The position numbers and the translations under genes are program-made. Below, piece by piece: positions 8,553 to 15,618 of a stretch of 64,000 nucleotides of DNA. Location of the stretch: NCBI GenBank assembly GCA_937975765.1, contig CALJUR010000008.1:124001-188000 (forward strand), written 5' to 3'. This stretch comes from an uncultured Myxococcales bacterium. Its GTDB lineage: Bacteria; Myxococcota_A; UBA9042; DTJE01. The notes below the pieces were generated by a model. The model had not been told where the DNA came from and did not search any database. It worked only from the letters and a program-made list of their open reading frames with translations. Each line of letters opens with the position of its first letter. Position 1 is the stretch's first letter.

Positions 8553-9484
8553 GCCCCCTCCACCAGGTGCGCGCTGAGCAGGTACAGGACCGCCATGCGC
8601 ACCGCCACGCCGTTCTCCACCTGCTCCAGGATGACGGACCGGCTGCCGTCGGCCACCTCGGGGGTGATCTCGACGCCCCGGTTCATCGGTCCCGGGTGCA
8701 TCACGACCGCATCCGGCTTGGCCAGCCGCAGCTTCGTTTCGTCCAGCCCGAAGACCCGCGCGTACTCGCGGTCCGACGGGAACAGGTCCTTCCCCATGCG
8801 CTCCTTCTGGATGCGCAGCATCATCACGACGTCCGCGCCCTCGATGGCCGGCTCGATCCGGTCGAAGACCCGCACGCCCAGCCGGTCCAGGTACGGCGGC
8901 AGCATCGTCCGCGGGCCGGCCACGCGCACCTTCGCGCCCATCGTCGTCAGGCCGAACATGTTGGACAGGGCGACGCGGCTGTGCCGGATATCGCCCACGA
9001 TCGCGACTTCCAGCCCGTCCAGCGACCCCTTCTTCTCCTGCATCGTGAACATGTCCAGCAGCGACTGGGTCGGGTGCTCGTGCTGCCCGTCGCCGGCGTT
9101 GACCACCGCCGCGTGCACGTTCTTCGCCAGGAAGTGTGGCGCGCCGCTGTAGGCGTGGCGCAGCACGATGACGTCCGGGCGCATCGCCATCAGGTTCTGG
9201 GCGGTGTCCAGCAGCGTCTCGCCTTTCGACAGCGACGACGAGGACGCCGTGAACGCCAGCGTTTCCGCCGACAGGCGCTTGGCGGCCACCTCGAACGAGA
9301 TGCGCGTGCGGGTGGACGGCTCGATGAACATCAGCACGACCGTGATGCCGCGCAGGGTGGGCACCTTCTTGATGCGCCGCTGGCCGACGGCCTTGAACTC
9401 CCGTCCCAGGTCCAGGATCGTCTGGATCTGTTCCCGGGACACGCCTTCCAGGCCCAGCAGGTGGTTCATCCGAGCACTGCTCAT
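8549..9484 (-). CDS. pyrB: Aspartate carbamoyltransferase catalytic subunit
   Basis: A 311-residue PyrB catalysing carbamoyl phosphate plus L-aspartate to carbamoyl aspartate, the committed step of pyrimidine synthesis. The carbamoyl-phosphate loop is EPSTRTRISFE (residues 55-65), the mobile loop is SSSLSKGETLLDT, GDGQHEHPTQSLLD is the conserved HPTQ element, and HPGPMNRGVEI is the C-terminal aspartate-domain signature. Length is normal for the family. The ATG at 9484 overlaps the pyrR stop by four bases (ATGA), and its stop overlaps the pyrC' start, so the three subunits are made together. No regulatory pyrI is present. This is consistent with a PyrB/PyrC' complex of the Pseudomonas type. 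Confidence 0.97.
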   Translation of the reverse strand: MSSARMNHLLGLEGVSREQIQTILDLGREFKAVGQRRIKKVPTLRGITVVLMFIEPSTRTRISFEVAAKRLSAETLAFTASSSSLSKGETLLDTAQNLMAMRPDVIVLRHAYSGAPHFLAKNVHAAVVNAGDGQHEHPTQSLLDMFTMQEKKGSLDGLEVAIVGDIRHSRVALSNMFGLTTMGAKVRVAGPRTMLPPYLDRLGVRVFDRIEPAIEGADVVMMLRIQKERMGKDLFPSDREYARVFGLDETKLRLAKPDAVVMHPGPMNRGVEITPEVADGSRSVILEQVENGVAVRMAVLYLLSAHLVEGA

Positions 9485-10041
9485 CGGGACTCCCTCTCGT
9501 AGATCACCACGCGGTCCGTGGCGTTCCCCATCTCCGTCATCTCGACCTGGACGTTCTCCACCGCCGTGGTCTCGCACCGCGTCCCGACCACGTCGGCCTG
9601 GATCGGGTACTCGCGCAGCCCCCGGTCGACCAGCACCGCCAGTCGCACCAGGCGCGGCCGGCCGAAGTCCACCAGCGCGTCCAGGGCCGCCCGGATCGTC
9701 CGGCCCGTGTACAGCACGTCGTCCACCAGGATCACGTCCATCCCGTTCAGTTCGAACGGTACGTCGGTGTGGCGCACGACGGGCTGGGCCAGGCCCAGGA
9801 AGGTGTCGTCGCGGTACAGCGTGATGTCCAGGACCCCCAGCGGGGGCGCCGGCAGCCCGCGGGCCGCCATCCGCGCCAGCAGCCGCCGGGCGACGTGCGC
9901 GCCGCCCGTCTGGATCCCGACCAGGCAGGACCTGCCGCCGGCCACCAGCGGGACCAGCGCCTCGGTCATGCGGTCCAGGGCCGCGTCCAGCGCCGCGGCG
10001 TCCATCAGGATGCGCTTCTCGACCCGTCTCGTTCCGGGCAT
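9481..10041 (-). CDS. pyrR: PyrR bifunctional pyr regulator / uracil phosphoribosyltransferase
   Basis: A 186-residue phosphoribosyltransferase. The PRPP-binding loop is VILVDDVLYTGRT, and the sequence ends with the short PyrR tail. In the family, PyrR binds pyr mRNA with UMP as co-ligand and also has uracil phosphoribosyltransferase activity. The ATG at 10041 was chosen because a GGGGGGAC ribosome site precedes it and because the earlier in-frame codons would lie upstream of the predicted transcription start. It leads the pyrR-pyrB-pyrC' operon with four-base overlaps. The predicted leader is about 24 bases, too short for the antiterminator/terminator pair found in Bacillus. Any autoregulation would have to act at the ribosome site, or the protein may serve mainly as a salvage enzyme. 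Confidence 0.93.
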   Translation of the reverse strand: MPGTRRVEKRILMDAAALDAALDRMTEALVPLVAGGRSCLVGIQTGGAHVARRLLARMAARGLPAPPLGVLDITLYRDDTFLGLAQPVVRHTDVPFELNGMDVILVDDVLYTGRTIRAALDALVDFGRPRLVRLAVLVDRGLREYPIQADVVGTRCETTAVENVQVEMTEMGNATDRVVIYERESR

Positions 10042-10070
10042 GGTCCCCCCGATTGGCTGTCGCCGGCCGG

Positions 10071-10099
10071 AGTCTAGACGGTCGCCGGGTGCTTTGCAA
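10071..10099 (-). promoter_or_regulatory. Promoter of the pyrR operon
   Basis: Minus strand: TTGCAA (10099-10094), 17-base spacer, TAGACT (10076-10071). Transcription would start near 10065, about 24 bases before the pyrR ATG. It is one of the best-matched promoters in the window. Confidence 0.6.
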
Positions 10100-10147
10100 C
10101 GGAAGGAGAGGGGAGGGATGCCGGGCAAGGATCCGGTGCGGCCCAGC

Positions 10148-12130
10148 CTATTTCATGAGGGCGGCGGCCTTCTCTTCCAGCGGGTGGCCCTTCGTGCCGT
10201 CCAGGATGTCCAGCACCAGCCGGGCCTTCTGGCGAGCCTCGTCCTTCCTGCCCGCCTTGGAGGCCGCGACCGCGCTGTCGTACTGCTTCTGGGCCATGAC
10301 CAGGCACTTGTCCAGGATGGACCGGGCCAGGCCGTCCTCGCCCCGGTAGGACAGGGCACGCCGCGCGCTGCGGGCCGCCAGGGCGTAGTCGGCGTTCTGG
10401 ATGGCGGCCGCGGCCCGGCCCCGGTAGGTGTCGCCCAGCAGGGACCGGATCTCGGGCCCGTAGTGGCCGTTCACCTCCAGGTCCAGCCGCAGCGCCTGGG
10501 ACAGCCCGGCCTCGGCGCGGTCCAACCGCTTGCTGTCCAGCGCGCTCTTCCCGTCCGCGAAGGCCTCGGCGAACCGGTCGATCCGGTCCGCCATCTCCCT
10601 GGCCCTCGCCAGGTCGTCGCCCTTCGCCCGGGCGGTCCGCAACTCCTGCGATGCCTGCCCGAAGGCGCCGCGGTCATAGGCCGCGAAGGCCTTCGGGAAG
10701 TCCAGCCTGCCCGGCCGCGAGGACGCGGCGGGGGCCGGTCCGGCCGGGGAAGGCGTCGGGGAGGCCGAGGCGGCGTGCGCCGCAGCAGGCCTGGGTGCCG
10801 GGGGTTCCAGGGCGATGCCCTGCGATGCCAGTTCGTCCCGCAACTTGACCACCCGCGGGTCCTCGGGGTGCTCGGTGACCAGGGCCAGGTAGGCCTGCTT
10901 CGCATCGGCCTTCTTCCCTTCCTTCACCTTGGCCCGGATCCCCGAGATCCGACCGTCCAGCAGGCTGGCGTCCAGGTCCCCCAGGGCCTTCTGCGCATCG
11001 GGGTGGTAGACGCTGGAATCCGGCACGCGCTGCAGCATGCCCCGGGCCTCGTCGGTCGCACCCTGCGCGATCCGCTCCTGGGCCGCGGCCAGCAGGGCGG
11101 CCGACTGCTTCTCCTCCTGGGCGCGGGAGGCTGCGGCCTCCAGGCCCTCCAGGTCCGGGTACGCCTCGCGCGCAGAGGCCAGCAGGCGAAGGGCCGGGTC
11201 CCACTGGCGCTGCTCGATCGCCTTCAGCGCCCGGGCCTTGAGGGCCTCGGCATCGGCCCGGGCCGTCTCCTCCCCGGAGCCGGCAGCGGGCGACGTGGGG
11301 GCCTCGCCGATCGGCAGGATGCGCACGCCGAACACGAACTGGGCCAGCGCCAGGGCGATCAGCACCGCGGCCACGGCGCCACCGACCACGGGCCACACCG
11401 GGAACCTGCGGGTGTCCGCGGGCGGGATGTTCTCCACCTCGATCCGCGGGGCCTTCCGGGCGCGGATCTCCTCGGGGGCCGCGACGGGCTGGGCACGGCG
11501 AACCGGCGCGGGCTCGGGGCGCGACCGGGGCAGTTCCGCGGGCACCTCGACGGCGCGGGTGCACTCCTCGTCCCCCGCCGCCCCCTCGGGACCGGCGAAG
11601 GCCAGGACGGTCTGGCCGATCGAGATCCGCATGCCCGGCAGCAGTTCGATCCCGGGCACCTTCTCGTCATTGACGCGGGTTCCGTTGCCGCTGCCCAGGT
11701 CGGTCAGGCGCCACATGCCATCGGCGTACTCGACCTGGAAGTGCCTGCGGGACACGGTCGCGTCGTTCAGCACGATCGACGAATCCAGGGACCGCCCGAC
11801 CACCTGGGGTTCGCCCGTCAGGCGGAAATCCTTGCCGCGGTCGTTGCCCTCGACCACCACCAGGTGTCCCTCGGGAATCACGGGAGCGGGCGGCTCGGCC
11901 GGCTCCTGGAAGGGGGACTCGATCATGACGGTCTTGACGGGTTCCTCGTCCTCCTCGTCTCCCCCCCGGGCCCCGGTCGGGGGAGCCACGAAGCGGGTGG
12001 ACTCGGACTCGCCGTCCAGCGAGACGGAAGACGCGGGCTTGGGCGGAGGCTCGATCCGGAACTGGCCGTCATCCACGCGGGTCTTCTCGTCGAACTCCAC
12101 CAGGTCATCCTGATCGTCGGTGCCGGGCAT
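10148..12130 (-). CDS. FHA-domain membrane protein with long helical C-terminal part
   Basis: A 660-residue protein. Residues 1-90 are acidic and low-complexity. A forkhead-associated domain follows, with VVGRSLDSSIVLND, SRRHF and GSGNGTRVN, all the residues expected for phosphothreonine binding. After a Pro/Arg-rich linker comes one transmembrane segment (VVGGAVAAVLIALALAQFVF). Three hundred or more residues of Ala-rich helices then form a TPR-like periplasmic or scaffold region with no clear consensus. It follows pilP by 69 bases in the position usually held by pilQ, so a link to pilus or kinase signalling is an inference from location. The ATG at 12130 is preceded by GGAG. Confidence 0.8.
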   Translation of the reverse strand: MPGTDDQDDLVEFDEKTRVDDGQFRIEPPPKPASSVSLDGESESTRFVAPPTGARGGDEEDEEPVKTVMIESPFQEPAEPPAPVIPEGHLVVVEGNDRGKDFRLTGEPQVVGRSLDSSIVLNDATVSRRHFQVEYADGMWRLTDLGSGNGTRVNDEKVPGIELLPGMRISIGQTVLAFAGPEGAAGDEECTRAVEVPAELPRSRPEPAPVRRAQPVAAPEEIRARKAPRIEVENIPPADTRRFPVWPVVGGAVAAVLIALALAQFVFGVRILPIGEAPTSPAAGSGEETARADAEALKARALKAIEQRQWDPALRLLASAREAYPDLEGLEAAASRAQEEKQSAALLAAAQERIAQGATDEARGMLQRVPDSSVYHPDAQKALGDLDASLLDGRISGIRAKVKEGKKADAKQAYLALVTEHPEDPRVVKLRDELASQGIALEPPAPRPAAAHAASASPTPSPAGPAPAASSRPGRLDFPKAFAAYDRGAFGQASQELRTARAKGDDLARAREMADRIDRFAEAFADGKSALDSKRLDRAEAGLSQALRLDLEVNGHYGPEIRSLLGDTYRGRAAAAIQNADYALAARSARRALSYRGEDGLARSILDKCLVMAQKQYDSAVAASKAGRKDEARQKARLVLDILDGTKGHPLEEKAAALMK

Positions 12131-12199
12131 GGCGGAGGAACTCCCGTTGGGACGGCGACATTCTACGACAGGATGCGGGGGAAGGGGCAAGGAGGCGGG

Positions 12200-12763
12200 T
12201 CAGAATTCCTGGACGGCCTGCAGTTCGCGCTCCATGTCCTCGATGCCCGACTCCAGCGCCTTCACGATGACCGGATGGCCGGGCTCCTCGATGCGCATCT
12301 CGGTCGCGGAGATGGACGCGACCTTGCCGCTGCGGTTGCCCATCTTCGTGCCGACCTGGACGATGTACGACTTGCCCTGGGGGTCGGTCAGCATGGCCTT
12401 CGCCTGCGCCGTGCCGCTCATGATCAGGACCAGCTTGTAGGAATCGGCGTCGTAGTACTCGAGGGGGGTCTTCGGTTCCTCCTCGGCGGTCGAGGGTTCC
12501 TCCTCGATCTCCACCATCGGGGCGAACTGCGCCAGGTTGGCCTTGAAGACGTTGACGTCGGCCTCGGCGGGGCGCTTCAGGTATTCCTTGAAGTACGGCT
12601 TGAGGATCGCTGCCTTGGGATTGCCCTGGGCCGGCGCGACCGGGGGAGGTTCCGCGGGCGCCCTGTTCTGCTGCAGGGCGTTCTTGTCCGTGGAATAGAT
12701 GTCCTTGGGGACGCCGCACGCGACGGCGACCAGAAGAACGGACGCAGCGAGGACGATGCGCAT
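12200..12763 (-). CDS. pilP: Type IV pilus inner-membrane lipoprotein PilP
   Basis: A 187-residue lipoprotein with signal peptide and Cys16 (AVAC). PilP proteins link the PilN/PilO inner-membrane complex to the outer-membrane secretin PilQ. The C-terminal domain carries the expected features: TPLEYYDADSYKLVLIMSG, AMLTDPQGKSYIVQVGTKMG and a final VASISATEMRI beta-strand set, which match the HR/C domain shared with GspC. It is third after pilN and pilO, two bases downstream of pilO, in an operon transcribed toward lower coordinates. Unlike in most genomes, no pilQ follows. Confidence 0.9.
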   Translation of the reverse strand: MRIVLAASVLLVAVACGVPKDIYSTDKNALQQNRAPAEPPPVAPAQGNPKAAILKPYFKEYLKRPAEADVNVFKANLAQFAPMVEIEEEPSTAEEEPKTPLEYYDADSYKLVLIMSGTAQAKAMLTDPQGKSYIVQVGTKMGNRSGKVASISATEMRIEEPGHPVIVKALESGIEDMERELQAVQEF

Positions 12764-12765
12764 CG

Positions 12766-13503
12766 CTACTTGCCTCCGCCGGGCGAACCGGGAGCGCCGG
12801 CCTGTCCTGCCGGAGCGGTCCCGGTATAGACATAGGCCAGCGCCGTCATCTCGGTCTTCAGGACGGTGCGCTTGGAGGTCTCCTCGAACAGGAGGACCGT
12901 CTTCGCGTACTTCTCGTTCGGGGTCAGCCCGCGCGCCTTCTCGCGATCGGAAAGGATGCGCAGGAGGCCGACGTCGCCGGCGGTGGAGGACAACTGCCCG
13001 GCCGGGACGGGTTCCATCGCGAGGTTCTTGGCATTGATCAGGCGCTTGCTGGGCTGGGCCAGGGACTGAAGGAACGAGACCACCTGGGAGTAGGTGCCCA
13101 CCAGTTCGAGATTGAAGGGGATCCCGCGGTAGCCGTCGCCTTCCTCCTTCTTCTTGGAAGGCTCGAAGCGCGAGACGATCAGGCCGGAGGCGTCGGCATC
13201 GACCTTGATCGAGGTGATCAGGTCGGGCAGTTCCTCCTCGCGGGGGAGCATCTTCGCATACTCGGCACGCTTGCGAACGGCATCGGCCTTCTCCTGGTCC
13301 AGGCGCTGCCGGAAATCGGCCGAGTCATACTCCTTCAACTGCGCGTATTCGGCCATCAAGGCCTTGTATTTCTTGGCCTGGGACGAGATCCCGTCGCTGA
13401 TCGGGGACAGCAGCAGGTAGTAGGCGCCGCCGCCCAGGACCGCCAGGACGGCACCCACGATCAGGATGCGCTGCGGCAGAGGGAGTTCGAGGAACCTGTC
13501 CAT
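12766..13503 (-). CDS. pilO: Type IV pilus assembly protein PilO
   Basis: A 245-residue bitopic inner-membrane protein. A short cytoplasmic start (MDRFLELPLPQR) leads into one membrane helix (ILIVGAVLAVLGGGAYYLLL). A coiled coil of about 80 residues follows (KKYKALMAEYAQLKEYDSAD, RLDQEKADAVRKRAE) and then a ferredoxin-like C-terminal domain with LELVGTYSQVVSFLQSLAQ. This is the standard PilO plan; it dimerises with PilN in the alignment complex. The gene lies three bases after pilN and two before pilP. Its C-terminal tail is Gly/Pro-rich (GQAGAPGSPGGGK). Confidence 0.9.
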   Translation of the reverse strand: MDRFLELPLPQRILIVGAVLAVLGGGAYYLLLSPISDGISSQAKKYKALMAEYAQLKEYDSADFRQRLDQEKADAVRKRAEYAKMLPREEELPDLITSIKVDADASGLIVSRFEPSKKKEEGDGYRGIPFNLELVGTYSQVVSFLQSLAQPSKRLINAKNLAMEPVPAGQLSSTAGDVGLLRILSDREKARGLTPNEKYAKTVLLFEETSKRTVLKTEMTALAYVYTGTAPAGQAGAPGSPGGGK

Positions 13504-13506
13504 CCG

Positions 13507-14331
13507 TCACCTCCCGGAGGCCAGCGCGCCGGGTGCGGCGGCCAGCGGGTTCGGGTCCAGGGATGCTGCCGGGGCTCCGGGACCGGAGGAAGCGGGAGCG
13601 CCGGGACCGCCGGAGGCGGGGGCTCCGGGACCGCCGGGGGGAGCGCCGGGGGCGGAGGGCGTCGAGGGAGTCGCGGCGGGCTTGGCCTCGGGATCGATCG
13701 CGGCGAGGTACGAGAAACTCGCCGTCGCGGTGAACTCGACGAAGCGGATGCCCAGGTCCGCGTGGACGCGACGGCTCTGGAGGCCCGGCTCGATGCCCGA
13801 GAAGAAGTCCGAGGACTCCATCCGGCGATAGAACTCGGCCACGTCCTCGTGGTCCAGCGCCTGGCCCTCGAACGTGATCATCTGGTCCTTCTGCTTCACG
13901 CTCTTGAACCACACCCGCCGTGGATCCCACTTCGGGTTCCAGCCCGCCAGTTCCTGGGCCTTGGCCTCGTCGCGACCGGAAAGGGTGTCCTCCAGGGGCG
14001 TCAGGGCATAGGACAGATACTGCAACAGCATGGGCGGGCCGATCTGGGCCGCGCGCAGGGTCTGGAAGACCTGGCTCTGGCGGTCCAGGTCCGCCTTCTC
14101 GGCCTGCCACTGCTCCCAGGAGATCTTCACCCGCTTCAGGTCGTCGATCTTGGCCGACGCCTCGCGGGTCCGCCGGGTGGCATCGGCCAGTTCGGTAGAC
14201 ATCTTCTGGTGCCAGAGGAACAGGAACAGGACCTCCGCCAGCAGCAGCCCCGCGAAGACGAGGACCTGCTTGCGGGACGCGACGATCGGCTTCGGCTTGG
14301 CCTTGAGGCCGAGTAGGTTGATCCGAATCAT
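13507..14331 (-). CDS. pilN: Type IV pilus assembly protein PilN, with a long Pro/Ala/Gly tail
   Basis: A 274-residue protein. The N-terminal MIRINLLG motif, which in other species docks into PilM, is intact. A membrane helix (VLVFAGLLLAEVLFLFLW) and a coiled coil (DATRRTREASAKIDDLKRVK) follow, then the periplasmic ferredoxin-like domain with VAEFYRRMESSDFF and RFVEFTATASFSY. It is longer than usual because of a tail of about 60 residues rich in GAP repeats. That tail is probably disordered. The start overlaps the pilM stop (ATGA), a typical arrangement for this pair. Confidence 0.9.
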   Translation of the reverse strand: MIRINLLGLKAKPKPIVASRKQVLVFAGLLLAEVLFLFLWHQKMSTELADATRRTREASAKIDDLKRVKISWEQWQAEKADLDRQSQVFQTLRAAQIGPPMLLQYLSYALTPLEDTLSGRDEAKAQELAGWNPKWDPRRVWFKSVKQKDQMITFEGQALDHEDVAEFYRRMESSDFFSGIEPGLQSRRVHADLGIRFVEFTATASFSYLAAIDPEAKPAATPSTPSAPGAPPGGPGAPASGGPGAPASSGPGAPAASLDPNPLAAAPGALASGR

Positions 14332-15398
14332 GCCGCATCCCCCGGTCGGCGGAGCCCGAGGCCGACGGCGACGCCCGCGACCGGGGCCGCCCGCTGCAGC
14401 AGGTCGATGTCGAACTTCCGGGCATCGACGGAAATGTTCCTGAACGGGTTCACCAGTTCGACGGGGACCTCCATCCGGCGTTCCAGCGCGCGGATGAGGG
14501 CCGGCAACTGGGCGGAGCCGCCGGTCAGGAAGATCCTCTGGATGTCGGCCTTGACCGACGTCGCCACGAAGAAGTCCAGCGACCGCTGGACCTCGGTGAC
14601 CATCGAGTCGCAGGCGCGATCCGCGATCTTGTTGACCTCGCGCGCGATGGTCGAGGAGGAGAGGCTGGACTCGGCGCCGGTCTTGAACGCCTCGGCCTCC
14701 TCGTGGGAGACGTTGAAGTGGCGCTGGATCTCCGACGTCAGCATCGTGCCACCCACCCCGATGTCGCGGGTGAAGGCCACGGTGCCGCCCGACAGGACGC
14801 CGACGTTGATCGAGTTCGCGCCGACGTTCAGCAGGGCCAGCGTCTGGTCCGCCGGGATCATGTAGTTGACCTCGAACATGTTGATCGCGGCGAAGATCGC
14901 GACATCGACCACGGAGGGCTTGAGACCGGCCTCGACCGCGACCGACACGTACTCGTTGACGACCTCCTTCTTGGCCGCGACCATCAGGACGTCCATCTGC
15001 CCCTGGCCCGCGCGCGGGTTCAGAATCTGGGCGTCGACGTTCACGTCCTTGATGTCGAACGGGATGTACTGTTCGGCTTCCCAGAGGATGGATTCGTTCA
15101 GTTCGGAGCGGGTCATCTCGGGCAGGGACAGTCGCTTGATGATCAGCGAGTTGCCGGAGATGGCCAGCGCGCAGGGGGCGGACTTGATCCCCGCCTCCTT
15201 CATGAGTTCTCGCAGCCGTTCGATGACGACCGCAAAGTTCATGATGCGCCCTTCGACGATGGCGTCCGGGGGGAGGTGACCCAGGCTGAAGGCCACCAGT
15301 TCCCACGAACCCTTCGCCTGCTGCAGTCGCACCAGCTTGATCGAGGACGAACCGATGTCGACCCCGACGAGGGAGGAACGTCCGCCAAGCAAGGCCAT
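14328..15398 (-). CDS. pilM: Type IV pilus assembly protein PilM
   Basis: A 356-residue cytoplasmic actin-like ATPase. Phosphate loop 1 is VGVDIGSSSIKLVRL (residues 11-25), later nucleotide-binding elements are LLNVGANSINV and IFLTGGSAQLPAL, and the length matches PilM. It binds the N-terminus of PilN and couples the inner-membrane platform to the motor and gene cluster. This gene leads pilM-pilN-pilO-pilP. A promoter with TTGACA lies just upstream. The presence of pilMNOP implies type IV pili or a related type II-like system in this organism, possibly for twitching; pilus subunits, motors and secretin are not in the window. Confidence 0.95.
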   Translation of the reverse strand: MALLGGRSSLVGVDIGSSSIKLVRLQQAKGSWELVAFSLGHLPPDAIVEGRIMNFAVVIERLRELMKEAGIKSAPCALAISGNSLIIKRLSLPEMTRSELNESILWEAEQYIPFDIKDVNVDAQILNPRAGQGQMDVLMVAAKKEVVNEYVSVAVEAGLKPSVVDVAIFAAINMFEVNYMIPADQTLALLNVGANSINVGVLSGGTVAFTRDIGVGGTMLTSEIQRHFNVSHEEAEAFKTGAESSLSSSTIAREVNKIADRACDSMVTEVQRSLDFFVATSVKADIQRIFLTGGSAQLPALIRALERRMEVPVELVNPFRNISVDARKFDIDLLQRAAPVAGVAVGLGLRRPGDAA

Positions 15399-15424
15399 TC
15401 GAACGTCCAGTTTCGGCCGTGGTC

Positions 15425-15453
15425 ATGTTCGCATCCAGGTTCGGACGTGTCAA
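15425..15453 (-). promoter_or_regulatory. Promoter of the pilMNOP operon
   Basis: Minus strand: TTGACA (15453-15448), 17-base spacer and GAACAT (15430-15425), about 27 bases ahead of the pilM ATG. The -35 is perfect, the -10 weak. Confidence 0.5.
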
Positions 15454-15548
15454 GAAAAGTGCCGCGGGACAAGGGGAAGAGGATCGACCGCCCGGGAAGG
15501 CCTCGCGACCCATGGGGGGGCGGGGAGGGCAGCGAGCGCATGTTTCGG

Positions 15549-15578
15549 TTCATGCGGATCCGGAGGTTATGGTAGAGT
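15549..15578 (+). promoter_or_regulatory. Possible promoter of the triple-domain lipoprotein gene
   Basis: TTCATG at 15549-15554, 18-base spacer, TAGAGT at 15573-15578; the gene starts at 15619 after a GGAGG ribosome site. The -35 is weak, so this is tentative. Confidence 0.35.
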
Positions 15579-15618
15579 AGTTCCCGCCTGTTCCAGGGAA
15601 CCGCCACGGAGGTTCGAT

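Noticed and set aside
9518..12829. A plus-strand open frame of 1,103 codons
   Set aside because: It overlaps pyrR, the FHA gene and pilP on the other strand, all with clear families. Long false frames are expected at this GC content.
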